Source: an uncultured Tateyamaria sp. (lineage in GTDB: Bacteria > Pseudomonadota > Alphaproteobacteria > Rhodobacterales > Rhodobacteraceae). Taken from it: a stretch of 64,000 nucleotides of DNA. This document shows positions 57,766 to 64,000 of the stretch, one piece after another. A program made the position numbers and the translations under genes. Where the stretch lies: contig NZ_CANNDN010000001.1 of the NCBI RefSeq assembly GCF_947503465.1, positions 62,001-126,000 on the forward strand, written 5' to 3'. The notes below the pieces were generated by a model that was not told where the DNA came from, made no database searches, and worked only from the letters and a program-made list of their open reading frames with translations. Positions within the stretch are counted from its first letter, which is position 1. Every line of letters begins with the position of its first letter.

Positions 57766-57935
57766 ATCCGTCTCCGTTATCCGGTCGCGGTGTTCTGGGG
57801 TCCGGGGCTCCGCATTGCCAGGGCTGCGACCGTTGGATCGGGTCGGATCATCAGGACTTTACCACGAGGTGCGGAGGGCAGGGGCCTGAACCCTTGTGCG
57901 TGTAGCTAGACATCTGGTGCGCGTTTGGCAAGGGG

Positions 57936-57993
57936 TGGAGGGGGCGCTGCCCCCGGCCTGCGGCCCCCCCGTCGTATTTCTAGTCGGAAGAAA
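57936..57993. repeat. GC-hairpin plus dispersed 23-bp repeat, copy 2
   Basis: A GGGGGC-GCT-GCCCCC hairpin and further C/G-rich arms precede GTCGTATTTC at 57971, beginning the inverted copy (57971-57993) of the 23-base element at 2907-2929 (22 of 23 identical). It lies 14 bases past the stop of the lytic transglycosylase gene, consistent with a terminator-like dispersed element. Confidence 0.55.
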
Positions 57994-58006
57994 CGGAGGC
58001 GCGTGC

Positions 58007-58813
58007 CTAGCCGTCGATCCGCGCGCCCATGATGGCAATGGATTGTTGGTACACGGTGGCGGCGTTCCACTGCTTGATCACGGCGAAATTCGGCTGGCCT
58101 TCCTGATAGCCCTGGCCGGGCGTCCAGCCCTTTTGCCGCAGGAAGTTGGCGGTGGAGGCGAGCGCATCGGTCTGGTTGTAGAGGTCGACGCGCCCGTCAC
58201 CGTTGGCATCGACGCCGTAGGTGAGCGCATTGCCGGGCAGGAATTGCGTGTGTCCCAATTCGCCGTGCTTGGCCCCCTTGGTCGCGCCGGTGATCGACCC
58301 CTGATCGACCAGTTTCAACGCGCCGATCGCGTGGGGTCTGAAAAAGTCCGAGCGGCGGCAATCATATGTCAGGGTCACGATGGCCGAGACAACCGAGCTG
58401 TCCCCCATGAACCCGCCAAAGGCGGTTTCCATTCCGTGGATCGCGATCAGCACGCCTGCGGGCACGCCGTATTGCCGTTCAAGTGCGGCGTAGAAGTCCG
58501 GGTTGCGCGCCTTGCGCTTGCGGCCCTGGGCCACGATCGTGTCGGCCCCCCGGACCTGCATGAACTTGTCGAGCGAATAGCGGAAGGATTTCTGGTTGCG
58601 GTCGGCGGCGATGGTGCGCTGCGCATATTGGGCATTTGCCAGGGCTTGAAGCCCCGGTCCCCTGACCCCGGCGCGTTTGGCGTCGGCCGCAAAGGAGGCT
58701 TTCCAGCCTTCGAACCCGGCCGAGGTATTGCCGCACTGGGCGGCCGCGCCATGGGCCAGAATGATCGCGGTCGCGGCCAAGGTGCCGCGTGTCCAAAGTG
58801 TGAAACGCATCAT
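58007..58813 (-). CDS. MltB-type lytic murein transglycosylase
   Basis: A 268-residue periplasmic enzyme cleaving peptidoglycan between MurNAc and GlcNAc. Signal peptide (MMRFTLWTRGTLAATAIILA, cleavage near GAAAQC, with Cys27 soon after, though the lipobox is weak). The catalytic glutamate lies in IAIHGMETAFGGFMG (about 123-137); HGELGHTQFLPGNALTYGVDANGDG matches the MltB lower lobe. AGGGAGG lies before the ATG. It ends next to a dispersed repeat. Confidence 0.9.
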   Translation of the reverse strand: MMRFTLWTRGTLAATAIILAHGAAAQCGNTSAGFEGWKASFAADAKRAGVRGPGLQALANAQYAQRTIAADRNQKSFRYSLDKFMQVRGADTIVAQGRKRKARNPDFYAALERQYGVPAGVLIAIHGMETAFGGFMGDSSVVSAIVTLTYDCRRSDFFRPHAIGALKLVDQGSITGATKGAKHGELGHTQFLPGNALTYGVDANGDGRVDLYNQTDALASTANFLRQKGWTPGQGYQEGQPNFAVIKQWNAATVYQQSIAIMGARIDG

Positions 58814-58887
58814 GTCTCCCTCCCTTCGCGGTGACGCGACAAGGCTACAGTGTCGGGTTGCCTGCCTGAAAGGTCTTTTTCAAAGGG

Positions 58888-59007
58888 TCAGGCGATGTGG
58901 TTCAAAATCAGGTGCAGCCCCATGATGACGGAGGCGGCGATGCACACGCGGAAGCAAAATTGTGTTGTGGTCATAACGGGCACTTTCAAAATGGTTAATG
59001 CTGTCAT
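58888..59007 (-). CDS. Possible 39-residue membrane peptide
   Basis: Reads MTALTILKVPVMTTTQFCFR at its start and then a hydrophobic helix VCIAASVIMGLHLILNHIA, ending with a stop at 58888. An internal ATG (58974) with GAAAG upstream would give 28 residues. The helix and basic-aromatic start look like a small membrane peptide, but the ribosome site is weak and no homology is recognised, so this is only a candidate. Confidence 0.3.
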   Translation of the reverse strand: MTALTILKVPVMTTTQFCFRVCIAASVIMGLHLILNHIA

Positions 59008-59179
59008 GGTCGGCGTTTGAGCATGGGCGCGCAAGTCAGGAATTCACGACCCATGCTGCATCGCGGAAACGTGAGCGGGAATGTGCCACTTTTGTGGGCA
59101 CTGCGCGGGCAAGCGGCTGATCTGGTGCGGAATTCAGGGATGTGCAGACGCGGCAGAACTGGAGGACCCGGGGCCTGAA

Positions 59180-59203
59180 ACGGGCGCGCGTCGGCGCGCC
59201 CGT
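59180..59203 (-). terminator. Intrinsic terminator after exported-protein gene
   Basis: A perfect 10-base stem ACGGGCGCGC with GCGCGCCCGT and a 4-base loop. On the minus strand it lies 29 bases past the stop at 59232 and is followed by TTTC. Confidence 0.65.
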
Positions 59204-59231
59204 GTCCGGTTTTCAGCGGTCATGCCTGCGT

Positions 59232-59909
59232 TTATTGCTTGCGCACCGCGCGGCCCTTTTCGGAGTAGAGCTTGGCCGATTTGGCCGAGGGTTTGCTGCC
59301 TACGACACGGACCACGGGATAGACCCATTCAAGGTCGTTTTCGCCGGACGGAATGCCGTAGAACACGGGGTCGCCATCGGGCGTGTAGCCCGTCAGCATC
59401 AGGTAACCGCCATAGCCCTTTGTCGTGCTGGCCGCCGTGATCACCTGCAAAGGGTAGTTTTTCCCCTTGGTTTCGACATAGGCCATCTGCCCATTGGCGA
59501 TGAACCCTTTTTCCTGGATCGGCACGATGATGCGGTGTTCGCCAAAGAGGTCATCCTTGCCCTGGGCGAGGACCAGGCCCGTCTCTGCGTGATTGGGGGC
59601 GCTTTGCGATTGGGTTTGCAGGTCCTGTTCGGTTGGAATGTTGGGCCCGGCGGTGCGGGCGAACCAGATGATGAACTGGGCAAAGCGCACCGCGGGGTCC
59701 CAGCCGTCATATTCCATGATCGCCTTCTGGTTGGCGGCGTGCCGTTCGGCCCAGTTCACGCCGTTTTGCATCAGCACATCGTCCGTGGGCTGGGGTTGGC
59801 CGCCGATGGTGGGTTCGGGCGGGCAGTGGTGGCAGACGGCACTGGCCAGCGTGGGGGCCGTGGCCAGAAGGCCGGTGATCAAAATGGTTTTTGCGAAATG
59901 GAAAGGCAT
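59232..59909 (-). CDS. Exported hypothetical protein
   Basis: A 225-residue protein with a signal peptide (MPFHFAKTILITGLLATAPT, cleavage near LASA) and a mature domain starting VCHHCPPEPT, with a Cys-x2-Cys pair, followed by a compact domain with NWAERHAANQKAIMEYDGWD and YLMLTGYTPDGDPVFYGIPSG. AGAGGTG lies upstream of the ATG at 59909; an in-frame ATG at 59960 is less likely. No family recognised; the CxxC and conserved aromatic residues suggest a periplasmic binding or redox role. Confidence 0.7.
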   Translation of the reverse strand: MPFHFAKTILITGLLATAPTLASAVCHHCPPEPTIGGQPQPTDDVLMQNGVNWAERHAANQKAIMEYDGWDPAVRFAQFIIWFARTAGPNIPTEQDLQTQSQSAPNHAETGLVLAQGKDDLFGEHRIIVPIQEKGFIANGQMAYVETKGKNYPLQVITAASTTKGYGGYLMLTGYTPDGDPVFYGIPSGENDLEWVYPVVRVVGSKPSAKSAKLYSEKGRAVRKQ

Positions 59910-59996
59910 GAAAAGCACCTCTTTGGTTTGAAATGCAGTCAGCCTAAGAGTTCGCGTCATGCGGGAGTAGTTGGGAATTCCTTACCTCGTGAACGG

Positions 59997-60022
59997 AAAA
60001 GGGCGCCCCGGAGGACGCCCTT
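59997..60022 (-). terminator. Terminator after glnA
   Basis: On the minus strand a GGGCG stem extended by CC/GG and closed by CGCCC, followed by TTTT, beginning 25 bases past the glnA stop. Confidence 0.6.
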
Positions 60023-60046
60023 GAAGGTCAGCTACAGAAGGGAGGA

Positions 60047-61450
60047 TCAGCAGCTGTAATACATGCCGAACTCGACCGGGTGGGGCGTGTGTTCGTATGT
60101 TTCGATCTCTTCCATCTTGAGCGCGATGTAGCCTTCGATCTGGTCCTTGGTGAAGACGTCACCGGCCAGCAGGAAGTCCATGTCGGCCTCAAGCTCTTGC
60201 ATGGCTTCGCGCAAGGAACCGCAGACGGTGGGGATGCCGGCCAGTTCCTCGGGCGGCAGATCATAGAGGTCCTTGTCCGACGGCTCGCCGGGGTGGATCT
60301 TGTTCTGGATGCCGTCGAGGCCGGCCATCAGCAGGGCCGCAAAGCACAGGTAGGGGTTGGCCGATGGATCGGGAAAGCGCGCCTCGACCCGTTTTGCCTT
60401 GGGCGATTCGGTCCATGGGATGCGCACGCAGCCCGAGCGGTTACGGGCCGAATAGGCGCGCAGCACGGGGGCCTCGAAGCCGGGGATCAGACGCTTGTAG
60501 CTGTTGGTCGAGGGGTTGGTGAAGGCGTTGAGCGCCTTGGCGTGTTTGAGGATGCCGCCGATGAAGTACAGCGCCTCGTCGCTGAGGTCAGCGTATTTGT
60601 CGCCTGCGAAGAGCGGCTTGCCGTCTTTCCAGATCGACATGTTCACGTGCATGCCGGTGCCGTTGTCGCCCGCGATGGGTTTCGGCATGAACGTGGCCGA
60701 CTTGCCATAGGCAGCGGCGACGTTGTGGATGACGTATTTGTATTTCTGCAGCTCATCGGCCTGTTTGGTCAGGCTGTCAAAGATCAGGCCCAGTTCGTGC
60801 TGGCACGACGCCACCTCGTGGTGGTGCTTGTCGACCTTCATGCCCAGGCGCTTCATGGTCGACAGCATCTCGGAGCGCAGGTCCTGGCTTTCGTCTGTTG
60901 GGTTCACGGGGAAGTAGCCGCCCTTGACGCCGGGACGGTGGCCCATGTTGCCCATTTCGTATTCGGTGTCGGTGTTCCAGGACGCGTCCGTTGCATCGAC
61001 TTCGTAGGAGACCTTGTTGATGCTGTTGGAATAGCGCACGTCATCGAACAGGAAGAATTCCGCTTCGGGACCCATGTAGGCGGCGTCGCCGATGCCGGTG
61101 GATTTCAGGTAGGCTTCGGCTTTTTCTGCAGTGCCGCGGGGGTCGCGTTCGTAGGCTTCGCCGGTGTCGGGTTCCACGATGGAACAATGCACGCAGATCG
61201 TTTTTTCCGCATAGAACGGGTCAACATAGGCGCTGGCCTGATCGGGCATCAGTTTCATGTCCGACGCTTCGATCGACTTCCAGCCCGCGATGGAGGAGCC
61301 GTCGAACATGAAGCCTTCTTCGAGGAAGTCTTCGTCGACCTGATCGGCCATGACGGTCACGTGCTGCAGCTTGCCGCGCGGGTCCGTGAAACGGATGTCG
61401 ACGTATTCTGCGCCTTCTTCCTTGATAAGGTCGAGAACGGGGTTTGCCAT
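60047..61450 (-). CDS. glnA: Glutamine synthetase type I
   Basis: Dodecameric enzyme (467 aa) making glutamine from glutamate and ammonia. [11 protein letters not shown] and the catalytic [23 protein letters not shown] and [20 protein letters not shown] blocks are intact. The regulatory tyrosine in [11 protein letters not shown] is Tyr396, the site for adenylylation in GSI-beta enzymes. Upstream glnB lies 33 bases away on the same strand, the usual glnBA order; both are probably under nitrogen control. Confidence 0.98.
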   Translation of the reverse strand: MANPVLDLIKEEGAEYVDIRFTDPRGKLQHVTVMADQVDEDFLEEGFMFDGSSIAGWKSIEASDMKLMPDQASAYVDPFYAEKTICVHCSIVEPDTGEAYERDPRGTAEKAEAYLKSTGIGDAAYMGPEAEFFLFDDVRYSNSINKVSYEVDATDASWNTDTEYEMGNMGHRPGVKGGYFPVNPTDESQDLRSEMLSTMKRLGMKVDKHHHEVASCQHELGLIFDSLTKQADELQKYKYVIHNVAAAYGKSATFMPKPIAGDNGTGMHVNMSIWKDGKPLFAGDKYADLSDEALYFIGGILKHAKALNAFTNPSTNSYKRLIPGFEAPVLRAYSARNRSGCVRIPWTESPKAKRVEARFPDPSANPYLCFAALLMAGLDGIQNKIHPGEPSDKDLYDLPPEELAGIPTVCGSLREAMQELEADMDFLLAGDVFTKDQIEGYIALKMEEIETYEHTPHPVEFGMYYSC

Positions 61451-61483
61451 TTCAGAGAAGTCCTTCCTGTCTTGGTAGCGAGT

Positions 61484-62739
<1,256 letters not shown>

Positions 62740-62747
<8 letters not shown>

Positions 62748-63756
62748 CAAACCGACCAACCGTTCCGCCGGGGCGCCAGCCCCGGATCGCGCCCGACCCG
62801 CCCCACAGGGTGGGCGCGATGCGCCCACCCTCGGGTCGGGCGCGATCCTCGGGTCGGAAACGGTGCGGGCCGTCAAAGCGCCCACCGCTTTGGCAAAGGT
62901 CACGGGTCATAAGTTTGATTACGGCCACGCCCTGGTTCTGTCGGGTGGTCCTGGGCGCACAGGCGCAGCACGCCTTGCTGCTCGGGGAGCGCTGCGCATT
63001 GGAGCGGGCTTGGTCACGCTGGGTGTGCCGCCGTCCGCGCAGATGGAGGTGGCGGCGCAGATCACCGCTTTGATGTTGATGCGGATTGCTGATGCAGAGG
63101 CGTTGCGCGCCGCGTTGGAGGATGCGCGGATCAATGCGCTGTGCCTCGGTCCCGGGTTGGGGGTGGCACGGGCGCGCGATCTGGTGCCGGTTGCGGTGCG
63201 CGCGGAGCGCACACCCTACGGAGAGGCGGGTGCATTGGGGCCGCGTGCGGTGCGCGTGGTTTTGGATGCGGATGCGCTGACGGCCTTTGCGGAGGCGCCG
63301 GGTGACCTGTTCGCGATGTTGCACGATGGGTGCGTCCTGACGCCCCATGGCGGCGAATTTGCGCGGCTGTTTCCGGATCTTGCCGAGAAGCTGAACGCGC
63401 TGTCGGAACGGGGGCCAGCATATTCCAAAGCTGACGCCGCGCGCGAGGCGGCGGCGCTGTCCGGGGCCGTCGTTCTCTACAAGGGGCCGGATACCGTGAT
63501 TGCCCACCCGGACGGCCGGTGTTCGGTCCATGCGGCGACGTACGGACGCGCCGCGCCTTGGCTTGCCACGGCAGGGGCGGGCGATGTGCTGGCCGGGTTC
63601 ATCACCGGGCTGCTGGCCCGCGGATTGGAACCGATGGAGGCCTGCGAGGCCGCCGCCTGGCTGCACGTGGAATGTGCGCGTACGTTTGGCCCCGGCTTGA
63701 TCGCCGAGGACTTGCCTGAAATCCTGCCGCAGGTGTTGCGGGAGTTGGGGCCTTAG
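62740..63756 (+). CDS. nnrD: ADP- or ATP-dependent NAD(P)H-hydrate dehydratase NnrD
   Basis: Dehydratase (338 aa) that restores NADH/NADPH from the S-hydrate. After a linker-like N-terminus rich in Pro/Ala/Arg the domain begins at KFDYGHALVLSGGPGRTGAA (about 58-77). Further motifs: LCLGPGLGVARA, VLDADALTAFA, LTPHGGEFARLF and the active-site ATAGAGDVLAGFITGLLA (about 280-297). The ATG at 62740 overlaps nnrE by 8 bases. The nested inverted repeat 62784-62848 lies inside its first 40 codons. Confidence 0.9.
62784..62848. repeat. Nested inverted repeat in the nnrD start region
   Basis: Outer arms GGATCGCGCCCGACCCG (62784-62800) and its exact complement at 62832-62848; inner arms AGGGTGGGCGC (62807-62817) and GCGCCCACCCT (62821-62831) with loop GAT. 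Imperfect outer pairing continues from CCGTTCCG (62760-62767) to CGGAAACGG (62855-62863). It looks like a palindromic repeat element inserted at the junction between the two Nnr domains. Confidence 0.8.
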
Positions 63757-64000
63757 GCCGCTTCGGCGCCGGTCATGGTCATCGCGGGGACGGAGAGTTC
63801 CAGCCCATCCGCATAGACCACGTGGGGTGCCTCGAACCCCAATCGGACCAGTGTCATCTCGCGCGGGCCCAGTGACGTGATGAACTCGTCATCGATCAGG
63901 CACCCGGCCGGCATCACGGCCTGGGCTGCGCCCCGCAGTGCACGGGCGCGCCAGTCGCGGACCAGCACCAACTGAGCGGCGGGAATGATGATGTGGTGGG
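63753..64000 (-). CDS. Hint-domain (Hedgehog/intein-type) protein, C-terminal part
   Basis: The last 82 codons of a gene running off the right edge. The segment begins PAAQLVLVRDWRARALRGAA and includes EFITSLGPREMTLVRLGFEAPHVVYADGLEL, the pattern of the C-terminal Hint-like domain found in many Rhodobacterales secreted proteins (LSPQHR-RDW-L-G type). Such domains are thought to self-cleave or modify the protein they end. The catalytic Cys/His part is beyond the window, so only the family can be stated. Convergent with nnrD, overlapping its stop. Confidence 0.6.
   Translation of the reverse strand, partial: HHIIIPAAQLVLVRDWRARALRGAAQAVMPAGCLIDDEFITSLGPREMTLVRLGFEAPHVVYADGLELSVPAMTMTGAEAA

Larger units (their letters stand above)
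58814..59231. other. Gap between MltB-type gene and next exported protein gene
   Basis: About 420 bases with no solid gene. It holds a possible 39-codon minus-strand ORF (58888-59007) and a strong hairpin at 59180-59203. The middle is moderately AT-rich (AAAATTGTGTTGTGG near 58956), unlike flanking genes. Confidence 0.5.

Overview
The window reads as a stretch of chromosome from a marine alphaproteobacterium of the Rhodobacterales (Roseobacter group). Supporting evidence: GC-rich coding on both strands, the heterotetrameric sarcosine oxidase genes, a DddP-type DMSP lyase carrying all six known metal ligands, the gene order yajC-secD-secF-(Mth938)-ccmABCDG, a VPLPA-CTERM surface protein and a Hint-domain protein. 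No rRNA, tRNA, CRISPR array, prophage, insertion sequence or transposase was found. Most of the window is core genome with small accessory insertions.

Layout. 0-7 kb: start of ccmI (cut by the window edge), then the sarcosine oxidase genes soxB, soxD, soxA and soxG; soxB is separated from soxDAG by two small membrane-protein genes and a terminator. 6.6-13.3 kb: a small exported protein, Fe superoxide dismutase, a Tat-type metallophosphoesterase, a LOG-family phosphoribohydrolase, a LysM protein, an Atm1-type ABC exporter and a frameshifted membrane-protein gene. 13.5-18.7 kb: an RND efflux pump (permease plus adaptor). 18.9-23.3 kb: the conserved yfgM-bamB-der block with a foreign-looking P-loop ATPase gene between bamB and der. 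23.3-28.3 kb: TspO-like protein, DUF2235 hydrolase, serS, and a membrane-anchored pentapeptide-repeat protein. 28.4-36.1 kb: a long operon of Sec accessory genes (yajC, secD, secF), two TauE/SafE permeases, an Mth938-domain protein and cytochrome c maturation genes ccmABCDG. 36.2-43.8 kb: VPLPA-CTERM protein, acnA, DUF1223 protein, lipid A-type acyltransferase, an orphan fliG and small exported proteins. 43.9-48.4 kb: purB, small DUF proteins, bioY behind a candidate FNR site, and a hydrolase-OsmC fusion.

48.5-57.2 kb is the most accessory part: a LodA/GoxA-type quinoprotein oxidase gene with its LodB-like flavoprotein partner, a 5'-truncated second LodB-like copy, a malonyl-CoA synthetase-type ligase convergent with dddP, an S41-like protease and a heme-dependent N-demethylase-type protein. 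57.3-64 kb: glyoxalase-superfamily protein, MltB-type lytic transglycosylase, glnA-glnB, and the NAD(P)HX repair enzymes. The repair enzymes, usually one fused protein, are here two overlapping genes. A nested inverted repeat lies in the dehydratase start region, and the 3' half of the epimerase gene has unlike base composition. The window ends inside a Hint-domain gene.

Functionally the window joins envelope biogenesis and protein export (Sec, Bam, Ccm, efflux, lytic enzymes) with metabolism of marine nitrogen and sulfur compounds (sarcosine, DMSP, amino-acid oxidation, glutamine synthesis). The main anomalies are the split Nnr with its palindromic element, the truncated LodB paralogue, two families of short repeats seen near gene ends, a possible FNR operator, and an RND permease with two extra membrane segments.
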